From NCBI RefSeq assembly GCF_014648415.1, contig NZ_BMRB01000001.1, positions 1,426,001 through 1,490,000 on the forward strand: 64,000 bases of DNA. The letters run 5' to 3'. The notes below the pieces were generated by a model. The model did no database searches, was not told where the DNA came from, and saw only the letters and a list, made by a program, of their open reading frames with translations. This document shows, piece by piece, positions 25,180 to 33,954 of this stretch. The DNA is from Actinokineospora fastidiosa. GTDB lineage: Bacteria > Actinomycetota > Actinomycetes > Mycobacteriales > Pseudonocardiaceae. A program made the position numbers and the translations under genes. The first letter of the stretch is position 1; every line of letters starts with the position of its first letter.

Positions 25180-25742
25180 GGGCGGTCATCGCGGTCCTGG
25201 CCCTGCTGCTCGCGGCGGGCTGCACCGGGACGGACAACTCGCCGACGAACTCCGAGTTCGTCTTCGTCTCCCCGGGCGGCCAGACCGACATCACCTACGA
25301 CGGCGCCGACCGCAAGCCGCTGCCCGAGCTGTCCGGGCCGTCGCTGATGGAGCCGGGCACGACGCTGTCCCTTTCGGACTACCGGGGCAAGGTCGTCGTG
25401 CTCAACGTCTGGGGCTCCTGGTGCCCCCCGTGCCGCGTCGAGGCCCCGGAGCTGCAGAAGGTCCAGGACGAGTACGGCGACAAGGGCGTGCAGGTCCTCG
25501 GCATCGCCGTCCGGGACTTCCAGGAGACCGAACCCCGGGACTTCATGATCAACCAGGGCTTGACCTACCCGTCGATCTACGACCCCCCGGGCCGCTCGCT
25601 GCTGGCGCTGAAGGGCTACCCCCGCGCGGTGGTGCCCGCCACCTTCGTCATCGACAAGCAGGGCCGCGTCGCCGCCGCCTTCATGCGCGAGCTGCTCGCC
25701 TCCGACCTCGAACCCATCCTCGGCCACCTGGTGGCCGAGTAG
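25176..25742 (+). CDS. TlpA/ResA-like thiol-disulfide oxidoreductase lipoprotein
   Basis: 188 residues. Lipobox LAAGC (Cys16) tethers a thioredoxin-like domain with WGSWCPPCRVEAPELQ, active-site Cys83 and Cys86. The AhpC/TSA-type fold ends with VVPATFVIDKQGRVAAAF. It probably keeps apocytochrome c cysteines reduced for heme attachment, taking electrons from CcdA (encoded at 26577). It is coupled to the upstream phosphatase (ATGA). Its stop directly abuts the convergent sigma factor gene, with no space for a terminator between them. Confidence 0.93.
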   Translation: MRAVIAVLALLLAAGCTGTDNSPTNSEFVFVSPGGQTDITYDGADRKPLPELSGPSLMEPGTTLSLSDYRGKVVVLNVWGSWCPPCRVEAPELQKVQDEYGDKGVQVLGIAVRDFQETEPRDFMINQGLTYPSIYDPPGRSLLALKGYPRAVVPATFVIDKQGRVAAAFMRELLASDLEPILGHLVAE

Positions 25743-26354
25743 TCAGAGCCAGTCCTCCGCCTTCAGCCTGCCGCGGAGTTTGCCCAGGGCCCGGTGCTGG
25801 GCCACGCGGACGGCGGTGGGGCTCATGCGCAGGGTGGCGGCGATCTCCGTGGCGGTCAGGCCGACGACCATGCGGAGGATGAGGATGTCGCGCTGGCGGG
25901 GCGCGATGTCGTTGAGCAGGGCGGCCATGCGGCCGGTCAGTTCGCCGCGGACGGCCAGCTGCTCGGGGCCCACGCCCGCGTCGGGGATGTCGGGGAACTC
26001 GGCGACGGACTCGTAGCGGTCGCGGGCGACGCGGCGGTAGTGGTCGGCGACCTTGTTGGAGGCGATGCCGTACACGAACGGCATGAAGGCCGTGCTCGCG
26101 TCGGTGAAGCGGGGGACGGCCTTGAGGACGCCGAGGATGATCTCCTGGGCGACGTCGTCGGCGGTGGAGAAGGCCGAGCCGGTGCGGCCGATGCGGGCTC
26201 GGCAGTAGCGGACTATCGCCGGATGGATCCAGGAGACCAGCGTGTCGGCCGCGCCGCGGTCGCCGAGGCGGGCGCGGTCGACCAACTCGTGGAACGCCGA
26301 TGACTTCAAGCGGGTGAACACCGCGTCGACCGCGGGGCGGACTGATTCGGCCAC
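25743..26354 (-). CDS. SigD/ShbA-like ECF sigma factor
   Basis: 203 residues. Region 2 has STADDVAQEIILGVLKAVPR and AFMPFVYGIASNKVADHYRR; region 4 has QRDILILRMVVGLTATEIAA and SPTAVRVAQHRALGKLRGRL. This pattern is close to M. tuberculosis SigD and Streptomyces ShbA, the latter driving the principal sigma gene hrdB. The GTG at 26354 has AGGAGGAGGT 7 nt upstream; GTG at 26363 would overlap that sequence. No anti-sigma gene is adjacent, in keeping with ShbA. The gene is embedded between the two halves of the conserved hemL-ccd cluster. Confidence 0.83.
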   Translation of the reverse strand: MAESVRPAVDAVFTRLKSSAFHELVDRARLGDRGAADTLVSWIHPAIVRYCRARIGRTGSAFSTADDVAQEIILGVLKAVPRFTDASTAFMPFVYGIASNKVADHYRRVARDRYESVAEFPDIPDAGVGPEQLAVRGELTGRMAALLNDIAPRQRDILILRMVVGLTATEIAATLRMSPTAVRVAQHRALGKLRGRLKAEDWL

Positions 26355-26564
26355 GACCGGCACCTCCTCCTACTCCCTTCGGACCAGGAGTAGCGCCGTA
26401 TACGGTCCCAGGCCGACAAGGAGCAAAATCGATTCAGTACCCCAACCGCGGGTTTCCTGTTCAAATTCGCAGGTCACCCCCGTTACAGGAGGAACACTCG
26501 AATGTGCCTGTGACCCAGCCCGCGCCAGCCGACCTCCGGCTGCGGCCACGAATGGCGGCTTGCC

Positions 26565-26570
26565 TACCCT
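26565..26570 (+). promoter_or_regulatory. -10 element, leaderless promoter of ccdA-resB-ccsB
   Basis: TACCCT ends 6 nt before the GTG at 26577. The same hexamer and spacing are seen before the proline dehydrogenase gene. Confidence 0.55.
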
Positions 26571-26576
26571 GACCGG

Positions 26577-27347
26577 GTGGATCCGACGCAGATCGCCGTC
26601 TCCGGCCCGCTGGTGCTGGCCGGGCTGGTCGCGCTGCTGGCCGGGACGATCTCCTTCGCGTCCCCGTGCGTCGTCCCGCTCGTCCCCGGCTACCTCGCCT
26701 ACCTCGCCGCGCTCGTCGGCGCGGACGCGCCCGCGGTCAACGCGGACGAGGAGCGCAAGCGCGGGCGGTACCGGGTGCTCGGCGCGGTGGGGCTGTTCAT
26801 CCTCGGGTTCACCGTCGTCTTCGCCGCGACAGTCGGCAGCCTGGTCTGGCTCGCCGACGCCCTGCTGATCAACCAGGACGTCCTGCAACGCGTGGGCGGC
26901 GTCGTCACGATCGCGATGGGCCTGGTGTTCATCGGCCTGGTCCCCGCGCTGCAGAAGGACGTCCGCATCCACCGCACGCCGCGCATGGGCCTGGCGGGCG
27001 CGCCGGTGCTGGGCGCGGTGTTCGGCCTCGGCTGGACGCCGTGCATCGGGCCGACGCTGTCCGGGGTCCTCTCGCTGGCCAGCGCCACCGGCGGGTCGGC
27101 GGCGCGCGGCTACCTGCTCGTCGTCGTCTACTGCCTCGGCCTCGGCCTGCCGTTCCTGCTGATCGCCGTCGGCGCGCGCTGGGCCGTCCGCGCCACCGGC
27201 TGGCTGCGCAGGCACGGCCGCACCATCCAGCTCGTCGGCGGCGCCCTGCTGATCGTCGTCGGGCTCGCGCTGGTCACCGGGCTGTGGGGCGAGCTGGTGT
27301 CCTGGCTGCGCAACACCGTGGTCACCGACGTTCGGCTGCCGCTGTGA
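26577..27347 (+). CDS. ccdA: Cytochrome c biogenesis protein CcdA (thiol-disulfide electron carrier)
   Basis: 256 residues, six transmembrane helices. The DsbD-gamma-like core has the two redox cysteines, one in FASPCVVPLVPGYLAYLAAL (Cys31) and one in LGWTPCIGPTLSGVLSLAS (near 156). It passes reducing power across the membrane to the TlpA-like lipoprotein encoded at 25176. First gene of ccdA-resB-ccsB, with resB overlapping by GTGA; equivalent to Rv0527. Confidence 0.95.
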   Translation: MDPTQIAVSGPLVLAGLVALLAGTISFASPCVVPLVPGYLAYLAALVGADAPAVNADEERKRGRYRVLGAVGLFILGFTVVFAATVGSLVWLADALLINQDVLQRVGGVVTIAMGLVFIGLVPALQKDVRIHRTPRMGLAGAPVLGAVFGLGWTPCIGPTLSGVLSLASATGGSAARGYLLVVVYCLGLGLPFLLIAVGARWAVRATGWLRRHGRTIQLVGGALLIVVGLALVTGLWGELVSWLRNTVVTDVRLPL

Positions 27348-28873
27348 CCGCGTTCCTCCGCAACACCTGGCGCGGGCTGACCTCCATGCGGACCGCGCTC
27401 GTCCTGCTGTTCCTGCTCGCCCTCGCCGCGCTGCCCGGCGCCCTGCTGCCGCAGCGGTCGCTGAACCTGCGCGCGACGCAGCAGTTCATCGAGGCCAACG
27501 GCTGGTGGGGCGAGTTCCTCGACCGCGTCCAGGCCTTCGACGTCTACGCCAGCGTCTGGTTCTCCTCGATCTACCTGCTGCTGTCGGTCTCGATCATCGG
27601 CTGCCTGATCCCGCGCACCGCCGAGTACTACCGCGCGCTGCGCGCGAAGCCCGTGATCACCCCGCGCAACCTCGCGCGCCTGCCCCACCATGACACGGCC
27701 GAGACCGACCGCACCCCCGACGAGGTCGTCAAGGCCGCGACCGGGCTGCTGCGCGGCTGGCGCGTCACCGAGCGCACCGAGGACGGGGGCGCGCGCACCG
27801 TCAGCGCGGAGAAGGGCTATCTGCGCGAGACCGGCAACCTGGTCTTCCACTTCGCCATGCTCGGCCTGATCGTCGCGCTGGCGGTCGGCAAGATGATCAA
27901 CTACGAGGGCCAGGTCATCGTGCTGGCCAACGGCTCGCAGTTCTGCAACGCGGGCACCCTCGGCTACGACTCGTTCCGCCCCGGGCTGCGCGTCGACGGG
28001 ACGAACCTCACCCCGTTCTGCGTGCGGGTCAACAGCTTCCAGGCCGACTACCTGCCCTCCGGCCAGGCCGACCAGTTCACCGCCGACATCGACTACCAGT
28101 CCGGCCACGACCTGGAGACCGGCACGTGGCGGCCGTACGACCTGCGGGTCAACGAGCCGCTGCGCACCGAGGGCGACCGCGTCTACCTGCTCGGCCACGG
28201 CTACGCGCCGATCTTCACCGTGACCTTCCCCAACGGCGAGGTCCGCACCCAGACCATCCAGTGGCGTCCGGTCGACGAGCTGACCCTGCTCTCCGAGGGC
28301 GCGACCAAGTTCGACCCGCCCGGCGTCACCGACCCCGAGCAGCGCAGGCAGCGGCAGCTGGCGGTCACCGGGCTGTTCGCGCCGACCCAGATCGTCCACG
28401 GCGGCGTGCTCAGCTCCTCCTTCCCCGACCTCACCGACCCCGGCGTCGCCGTCGACGTCATGCGCGGCGACCTCGGCATCGACTCCGGCCGCGGCCAGTC
28501 GATCTTCGAGATCGACCAGTCGCTGGTGGACAGCGGCAGGCTGACCAGGGTGGCCAGGGAGAACCTCGACCTCGGCGAGGAGATCGCCCTCGACGACGGC
28601 ACGCGGGTCAAGTTCGACGGCGTCGAGCGCTGGGTGTCGCTGCAGGTCTCGCACGACCCGGCCCAGGTCTGGGTGCTCGGGTTCGCGGTGCTGATGCTGC
28701 TGGGCCTCGGGGTGTCGCTGACGATCAAGCGGCGCAGGCTGTGGGTGCGCGCGAGCCCCGGCCCCGATGGCCGTACCGTGGTGTCGGTCGGCGGGCTCGC
28801 CCGCACCGACCAGGCGGGATACGGCGAGGAGTTCGGCAGGATCGCGTCCGCGCTGCGCTCCGGAAGGGATTGA
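27344..28873 (+). CDS. resB: Cytochrome c biogenesis protein ResB (Ccs1)
   Basis: 509 residues. Three helices at the N-terminal side (about 17-36, 71-92, 168-188) and one C-terminal (about 455-475) bracket a large exterior domain. TSMRTALVLLFLLALAALPG and ETGNLVFHFAMLGLIVALAV are typical. With CcsB it forms the System II heme lyase that delivers heme outside and attaches it to CXXCH. The GTG at 27344 overlaps the ccdA stop; CcsB starts 1 nt after its stop. Confidence 0.94.
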   Translation: MTAFLRNTWRGLTSMRTALVLLFLLALAALPGALLPQRSLNLRATQQFIEANGWWGEFLDRVQAFDVYASVWFSSIYLLLSVSIIGCLIPRTAEYYRALRAKPVITPRNLARLPHHDTAETDRTPDEVVKAATGLLRGWRVTERTEDGGARTVSAEKGYLRETGNLVFHFAMLGLIVALAVGKMINYEGQVIVLANGSQFCNAGTLGYDSFRPGLRVDGTNLTPFCVRVNSFQADYLPSGQADQFTADIDYQSGHDLETGTWRPYDLRVNEPLRTEGDRVYLLGHGYAPIFTVTFPNGEVRTQTIQWRPVDELTLLSEGATKFDPPGVTDPEQRRQRQLAVTGLFAPTQIVHGGVLSSSFPDLTDPGVAVDVMRGDLGIDSGRGQSIFEIDQSLVDSGRLTRVARENLDLGEEIALDDGTRVKFDGVERWVSLQVSHDPAQVWVLGFAVLMLLGLGVSLTIKRRRLWVRASPGPDGRTVVSVGGLARTDQAGYGEEFGRIASALRSGRD

Positions 28874-28874
28874 C

Positions 28875-29831
28875 ATGCCGATCGACCAGAACCTGGCCGA
28901 GTACAGCGACTGGGCCTACGCCGCCGCCGCGCTGATCTACTTCCTCGCGCTCATCGGGTACGCCGTGGAGGGCGCGTTCGGCCGCGCCCGCAAGCACGCC
29001 GAGGCCCGCGAACTGGTCGCCGCGGGGTCGGCCGCGCCGCCGCCCGAGGTCAGGATCGGCGTGATCGAGGACGAGCCGCGCCGGTCGCGGCCCGAGCGCT
29101 TCGGGCGGATGGCCGTCGCGCTGACCGTCCTCGGCGCGCTGCTGCACCTGGCGTCGCTGGTGCTGCGCGGGTTCGCCACCGGCCGCGCCCCCTGGGGCAA
29201 CATGTACGAGTACGGCGCGGCCACCATGCTGGTCGCCGTCGTCGGCTGGCTCGTGCTCATGCGCAGGTTCCGCGAGAACAACGTCCGCAGGCTCGGCGCG
29301 TTCGTGATGACGCCGGTCGTCATCCTGATGTTCCTGGGCTTCACCGTGCTCTACGCCGAGGCCGCGCCCGTGCAGCCCGCGCTGAAGTCGTACTGGCTGG
29401 TCATCCACGTCATCGCGGCGGCGTCGTCCAGCGGGCTGCTGCTCATCCCCGGCGTGGTCAGCCTGCTGTACCTGGCCCGGGTCAAGCACGACCGCTCGCC
29501 CAACCGCTTCGGCGCCCGGCTCGCCCCGGCCGACACCCTCGACCGGCTGGCCTACCAGACCACGATCTTCGCCTTCCCGATCTACACCTTCGGCATCATC
29601 GCGGGCGCGATCTGGGCGGAGTCGGCGTGGGGCAGGCCGTGGGGCTGGGACCCGAAGGAGACCGTGGCGTTCGTCGCCTGGGTCGTCTACGCGGGCTACC
29701 TGCACTCGCGGGCCACCGCGGGCTGGCGCGGCACCCGCGCGGCGGTGGTGAACACGGTCGGCTTCGTGGTGATCCTGTTCAACACGTTCTTCATCAACTT
29801 CGTGGTCAGCGGCATGCACTCCTACGCCTGA
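28875..29831 (+). CDS. ccsB: Cytochrome c biogenesis protein CcsB/CcsA (heme handling)
   Basis: 318 residues, about eight membrane helices. The tryptophan-rich WWD heme-binding loop reads WGRPWGWDPKET (about 252-263). Candidate heme-ligand histidines occur in LHLASLVLRG, LVIHVIAAASSS and the final NTFFINFVVSGMHSYA. Works with ResB. ATG at 28875 follows the resB stop by 1 nt. It ends the cytochrome c maturation unit; the ParA-like ATPase gene follows after 76 bp. Confidence 0.95.
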   Translation: MPIDQNLAEYSDWAYAAAALIYFLALIGYAVEGAFGRARKHAEARELVAAGSAAPPPEVRIGVIEDEPRRSRPERFGRMAVALTVLGALLHLASLVLRGFATGRAPWGNMYEYGAATMLVAVVGWLVLMRRFRENNVRRLGAFVMTPVVILMFLGFTVLYAEAAPVQPALKSYWLVIHVIAAASSSGLLLIPGVVSLLYLARVKHDRSPNRFGARLAPADTLDRLAYQTTIFAFPIYTFGIIAGAIWAESAWGRPWGWDPKETVAFVAWVVYAGYLHSRATAGWRGTRAAVVNTVGFVVILFNTFFINFVVSGMHSYA

Positions 29832-29907
29832 CCCAGTGCAGGGGCCGCGACGGCCAGCGACTACCGTCGCAACCGAGGGTTCGACGCGAGGGAGAAGGGG
29901 CGCAGGG

Positions 29908-31323
29908 GTGACTGGACGCCCGGAGGAATCGGACATGCCGTGGCGGCCGCAGGCGGGCGGTGAGCCCGGCGACTTCGGCCCCAACCCCGACCTGGCCGAC
30001 TCGCACCTGGACGAGGAGGCGGGCACCGACTCCACGCCGCACCCGGGGACGTCCGGCCCGCACGCCGTGGCGGGCCAGTCGGGTCCGCACACCGTCGGCC
30101 CCGGCCAGTCCGGCCCGCACTCGCTGGCGTCCCAGTCCGGCCCGCACCCCATGGGCCCCGGTCAGTCCGGTCCGCACCACGTGGGGCCCGGTCAGTCCGG
30201 TCCGCATCACCTCGCCCCCGGGCAGTCGGGGCCGCACCACGTGAACCCGGCGACGTCCGGGGCTTACCCGGTCGGGCCGGGCCACTCCGGCCCGCACCCC
30301 GGGTACTACGTGGAGTCCACGCCGTCGGGCGGGCAGTACCAGCAGAACTACCCCGGTTACGGCTACCAGCAGGCCCCGCAGCCCGTGCAGCACCAGGGCG
30401 AGCTGTCCACGTCGCGGCTGGTCAAGCAGGTCAAGCGGGCCCCGCAGTCGGGTTGGCGGCGGGCGGTCTACGTGGCCAGCGGCCACCTGATCAACCCCGG
30501 CGAGAGCCCGGCCGACGTGCGCCGCCGCGAGCTGATCGGCCGGGTCAACCAGCCGCTGCGCGGCTGCTACAAGATCGCGATGCTCAGCCTCAAGGGCGGC
30601 GTCGGCAAGACCACGACCACCACCACGCTGGGCTCGACGTTCGCCTCGCTGCGCGGCGACCGGGTGATCGCCGTCGACGCCAACCCCGACCGGGGCACGC
30701 TGAGCCAGAAGATCCCGCTGGAGACCACCGCCACCGTCCGGCACCTGCTGCGCGACGCCGACCGCATCCGCCGCTACAGCGACATCCGCGCCTACACCTC
30801 GCAGGGCCCGTCGCGGCTGGAGGTGCTGGCCAGCGAGCAGGACCCGGCGGTGTCGGAGGCGTTCAGCGAGGACGACTACCGGCGCACGGTGGCGCTGCTG
30901 GAGCACTTCTACAACATCGTCCTGACCGACTGCGGCACCGGGCTGATGCACTCGGCCATGAAGGGCGTCCTCGACCTGGCCGACTCGCTGGTGATCGTCT
31001 CGTCGGGCTCGGTCGACGGCGCCCGCAGCGCCTCGGCCACCCTCGACTGGCTCGACGCCCACGGCTACCGCGACCTCGTCGCCCGCTCCGTCGCCGTGAT
31101 CAACTCCGTGCGCCCCGGCTCGGGCAAGGTCGACCTGGACAAGCTGGCCGCCCACTTCGCCGCCCGCTGCCGCGCCGTCTGCCGCATCCCGTTCGACCCG
31201 CACCTGGAGGAAGGCGCCGAGATCGAACTCGACCGCCTCCTCCCGGAGACCCGCCTCGGCCTCCTGGAACTGGCCGCCACCGTGGCCGACGACTTCCCCA
31301 GCGAACTGCGCCGGACCCACTGA
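29908..31323 (+). CDS. ParA/MinD-like ATPase with N-terminal SGPH repeats
   Basis: 471 residues. About 48-130 hold nine copies of a roughly 10-residue SGPH repeat (GQSGPHHVGP type), and 135-165 are Gly/Tyr/Gln-rich. The ATPase domain begins near 220 with deviant Walker A SLKGGVGKTTTTTTL (P-loop Lys at 229-236). IAVDANPDRGTLSQKI follows, then IVLTDCGTGLMHSAMKGVLD and an ADSLVIVSSGSVDGARSA helix typical of EspI/MinD-like proteins. It matches Rv0530 by position. GTG at 29908 starts VTGRPEESDMPW; a GTG at 29836 would extend into the preceding gap. Partners are unknown. Confidence 0.82.
   Translation: MTGRPEESDMPWRPQAGGEPGDFGPNPDLADSHLDEEAGTDSTPHPGTSGPHAVAGQSGPHTVGPGQSGPHSLASQSGPHPMGPGQSGPHHVGPGQSGPHHLAPGQSGPHHVNPATSGAYPVGPGHSGPHPGYYVESTPSGGQYQQNYPGYGYQQAPQPVQHQGELSTSRLVKQVKRAPQSGWRRAVYVASGHLINPGESPADVRRRELIGRVNQPLRGCYKIAMLSLKGGVGKTTTTTTLGSTFASLRGDRVIAVDANPDRGTLSQKIPLETTATVRHLLRDADRIRRYSDIRAYTSQGPSRLEVLASEQDPAVSEAFSEDDYRRTVALLEHFYNIVLTDCGTGLMHSAMKGVLDLADSLVIVSSGSVDGARSASATLDWLDAHGYRDLVARSVAVINSVRPGSGKVDLDKLAAHFAARCRAVCRIPFDPHLEEGAEIELDRLLPETRLGLLELAATVADDFPSELRRTH
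30052..30297 (+). repeat. Coding minisatellite for nine SGPH decapeptides
   Basis: Repeats of about 27-30 bp encode SGPH followed by two variable residues and GPGQ. Seven of the nine copies keep all of SGPH; the eighth is SGAY. Silent differences between units show that the repeat is maintained at protein level. Confidence 0.85.
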
Positions 31324-31433
31324 CGGGGCCGTCACAGCCCCACTGATCTTGGAGAACGGGCATCACGGGGGTGCGGCTCGCCGCTATCCGGAGACCCCTT
31401 TCGCCCAGGACGGGAAGCCCACAAACCGACGGG

Positions 31434-31649
31434 TCACCCGTCCCACCGGGGGAAGCCGGACTCCACCGCCCTGCGGACATCGGGGTCGCGGGCGGTGCGG
31501 CCGTCGGTGATGTCGCGCCACGTCAGGTCGCCGCGGTCGATGCGGCACTGCAATGCCCGCAGCGCCGGTGACGCCTCGGCGCTGCGGGCTCGGGACGCGA
31601 TCAGGTCGAAGTCGGCGTCGGTGAGTCTCGGATCCGGTGTCAGGCCCAT
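31434..31649 (-). CDS. Small protein of unknown function (71 residues)
   Basis: Opens MGLTPDPRLTDADFDLIASR and ends SGFPRWDG. Predicted mostly helical, with a conserved-looking core ALRALQCRIDRGDLTWRDIT. GGGGGCA lies about 6 nt before the ATG. It is on the minus strand, 56 bp downstream of the cysteine desulfhydrase-like gene. No family recognised; codon use and third-position GC look genuine. Confidence 0.65.
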   Translation of the reverse strand: MGLTPDPRLTDADFDLIASRARSAEASPALRALQCRIDRGDLTWRDITDGRTARDPDVRRAVESGFPRWDG

Positions 31650-31705
31650 GCCACTGCCCCCAGTGTCGTTTCCCGACAAGACGAACCGGGCCGGGGAACA
31701 GTTCC

Positions 31706-32794
31706 CTAGCCGGAGAACCGGCCGGTGGCGAGGAACTTGCGCACGGTCTCGCCGTACGGCTCCAGGTCCAGACCCTGCGCGGCGATCCACGCGTCGTCGT
31801 AGTACGTGTGGCTGTAGCGCTCGCCGCCGTCGCACAGCAGGGTCACGACGCTGCCCGAGCGACCGGCGGCCAGCATCTCGGCGACGATCGCGAAGGCGCC
31901 CCACAGGTTGGTGCCGGTCGAGCCGCCCACCCGGCGGCCCAGCACCTCCGACACCTCGCGGATCACCGCGATGGACGCCGCGTCCGGCACCTTGATCATC
32001 CGGTCGATCACCGAGCCGACGAACGAGGGCTCCACCCTCGGCCGCCCGATGCCCTCGATGCGCGAGCCCTGGCAGCCGGTCAGCTCCGTGCCGTCGCGCC
32101 AGGCGTCGAAGAACACCGAGTTCTCCGGGTCCACCACGGCCAGGCGGGTCTCCAGGGCGCGGTAGCGGATGTAGCGCCCGATCGTCGCGCTGGTGCCGCC
32201 GGTGCCCGCGCCGACCACGATCCACTCCGGGCACGGGTGCGGCTCCCGCGCCATCTGCCCGAACACCGACTCGGCGATGTTGTTGTTGCCCCGCCAGTCG
32301 GTCGCGCGCTCGGCGTGGGTGAACTGGTCGATGAAGTGCCCGCCGAGCTCGGCGGCGAGCCGGTGGGACTCGGTGTAGATCAGGCCGGGCTCGTCGACGA
32401 AGTGGCAGCGCCCGCCCTGGTGCTCGATCAGCGCCACCTTCTCCGGGCTGGTCGTGCGCGGCATGACGGCGATGAACGGCAGCCCCAGCATCCTGGCGAA
32501 GTACGCCTCCGAGACCGCCGTCGAGCCCGACGACGCCTCGATGACCGGCGTGCCCTCGTGGATCCAGCCGTTGCACAGCGCGTACAGGAACAGCGAGCGG
32601 GCCAGCCGGTGCTTCAGCGAGCCGGTCGGGTGGGTGGACTCGTCCTTGAGGTAGAGCTGGATGTTCCAGCTCGCGGGCAGCGGGAACGGCAGCAGGTGGG
32701 TGTCGGCGCTGCGGTTGGCGTCCGCCTCGATGATCCGGATCGCCTCGCAGACCCAGGCGCGCGTGGGCGCGCTGCAGCGGTCGATGGCCGTCAC
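31706..32794 (-). CDS. PLP-dependent cysteine desulfhydrase/cysteine synthase-like protein (Cds1-type)
   Basis: 362 residues, beta-family PLP enzyme. The PLP lysine is Lys61 in [16 protein letters not shown]. The substrate loop [18 protein letters not shown] replaces the TSGNTG of O-acetylserine sulfhydrylases. The phosphate loop is [13 protein letters not shown]. It resembles mycobacterial Rv3684 (Cds1), which releases sulfide, pyruvate and ammonia from cysteine, a link to redox and respiration that would fit this neighbourhood. The GTG start overlaps the DUF4229 stop (GTGA), so the two are coupled. Confidence 0.83.
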   Translation of the reverse strand: MTAIDRCSAPTRAWVCEAIRIIEADANRSADTHLLPFPLPASWNIQLYLKDESTHPTGSLKHRLARSLFLYALCNGWIHEGTPVIEASSGSTAVSEAYFARMLGLPFIAVMPRTTSPEKVALIEHQGGRCHFVDEPGLIYTESHRLAAELGGHFIDQFTHAERATDWRGNNNIAESVFGQMAREPHPCPEWIVVGAGTGGTSATIGRYIRYRALETRLAVVDPENSVFFDAWRDGTELTGCQGSRIEGIGRPRVEPSFVGSVIDRMIKVPDAASIAVIREVSEVLGRRVGGSTGTNLWGAFAIVAEMLAAGRSGSVVTLLCDGGERYSHTYYDDAWIAAQGLDLEPYGETVRKFLATGRFSG

Positions 32795-33060
32795 TGATCG
32801 GGGTCCTCTCCGCGCAGCTGCGCGCGTAGCCGGTCACGCTCGGACTGCCGCTTCTCGCCGCGCTTGGCCAGGCCCTCGGTGACCCGGGCGTTCAGCCCCC
32901 GGAAGAGGAGCAGCCCCAGCGGAAACCCCACCACGACGGCCACCGCGAGGCTCACGAGCAGCGGAACGTCGAACAGCAGCAGCACGGTTGTCACCGCGGC
33001 GACGAGGGCGATCCGGGCGAACGTGTAGAGGGCGATATCGCGGCCGAGCGTGGAATCCAC
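32791..33060 (-). CDS. DUF4229 small membrane protein
   Basis: 89 residues with two membrane helices (about 9-30 and 35-55) and a strongly charged cytoplasmic tail ([20 protein letters not shown]). It begins GTG, and the [20 protein letters not shown] opening is typical of DUF4229. It overlaps the downstream PLP enzyme by 4 nt and lies 10 bp after the Lrp gene, so all three may be one unit. Function unknown. Confidence 0.85.
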   Translation of the reverse strand: MDSTLGRDIALYTFARIALVAAVTTVLLLFDVPLLVSLAVAVVVGFPLGLLLFRGLNARVTEGLAKRGEKRQSERDRLRAQLRGEDPDQ

Positions 33061-33070
33061 GCTTCGCAGG

Positions 33071-33532
33071 CTACTCCGCGCCCGATGATTCGGGGCTGTT
33101 CGGCCGCCCCTCGAACCGTGTGGAGAGCACCACGGTCGAGCGGGTCCTGGCCACGCCCTGGATGCGGCGCAGCCGGTTGAGCGCCTGCTCGAGGTCGTCC
33201 ACCGTCGCCACCCTGACCTTGACCACGAACGCCTCGTCCCCGGCGACCCGGTAGCACGACTCGATCTCCGGCAGCTCGGCGAGCGCGTCGGCGACGTCCT
33301 CGTCGTCGGCGGTGTCCGTGGGGTGGATGCCGACCAGGGCCGTCACGCCCAGGCCGACCGCGCGGGGGTCCACGACGGCGTGGTAGCCGGTGATCACCCC
33401 GGACGACTCCAGCTTGCCGACCCGCTCGTGCACGGCGGAGGCCGACAGCCCCACCTGCCTGCCCAGATCGGCGTACGTGATCCTGCCGTTGGTTCGCAAC
33501 GCTGCGATGATGCGGCGATCAACACTGTCCAC
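33071..33532 (-). CDS. Lrp/AsnC-family transcriptional regulator
   Basis: 153 residues. N-terminal HTH: DSVDRRIIAALRTNGRITYA, then LSASAVHERVGKLESSGVITG. A C-terminal RAM domain (about 65-140) has VTALVGIHP and SCYRVAGDEAFVVKVRV for amino-acid sensing. GTG start. First gene of the minus-strand unit with DUF4229 and the cysteine desulfhydrase-like gene, making a cysteine-responsive circuit plausible but unproven. It is divergent from bldC over about 156 bp. Confidence 0.92.
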   Translation of the reverse strand: MDSVDRRIIAALRTNGRITYADLGRQVGLSASAVHERVGKLESSGVITGYHAVVDPRAVGLGVTALVGIHPTDTADDEDVADALAELPEIESCYRVAGDEAFVVKVRVATVDDLEQALNRLRRIQGVARTRSTVVLSTRFEGRPNSPESSGAE

Positions 33533-33688
33533 GGATGTGCAGCGTACGGCCCCCGCGAGAGGGTGTCCGAACCAACCTTTTTGTCCCTTACTACCTCTTT
33601 ACTATCAGCCAACCGTTCGAGTACCCGGCGGGCGAGATGCCACGATGCTCCTGTTTGCTCCACTCGGCGACTAAGGAGGGAAGAAGCC

Positions 33689-33892
33689 GTGACCGCGCAT
33701 GTCGGCGAACGACTGCTCACCCCGGGGGAAGTGGCCGCGCTGTTCCGCGTCGACCCCAAGACTGTCACCCGCTGGGCCACAGCGGGCCGCATCGGTTCCA
33801 TCCGCACGCCCGGCGGGCACCGCCGGTTCCGCGAGTCCGAGGTGAAGACCCTGCTCGCGGAGTTGACCACCGAGGCGAACGGTCCGGCGTGA
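33689..33892 (+). CDS. bldC: BldC developmental DNA-binding protein
   Basis: 67 residues, MerR-like helix-turn-helix: LLTPGEVAALFRVDPKTVTR, WATAGRIGSIRTPGGHRRFR and a final helix ESEVKTLLAEL. Near full-length match to Streptomyces BldC as I recall it, a protein that binds cooperatively to direct repeats and delays development. The GTG has AAGGAGGG 8 nt upstream. A 63-residue membrane protein gene follows after 62 bp. Confidence 0.93.
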   Translation: MTAHVGERLLTPGEVAALFRVDPKTVTRWATAGRIGSIRTPGGHRRFRESEVKTLLAELTTEANGPA

Positions 33893-33954
33893 CCGCCCCG
33901 TCCGGCGGGCAAAAGGGCTAACCTCGAACACCTCAATGCTTGGAGGTGGCTTCG

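Noticed and set aside
30052-30297. Regular repeats considered as a CRISPR or noncoding minisatellite
   Set aside because: Units are in frame, encode SGPH decapeptides and vary silently, so they are protein repeats.
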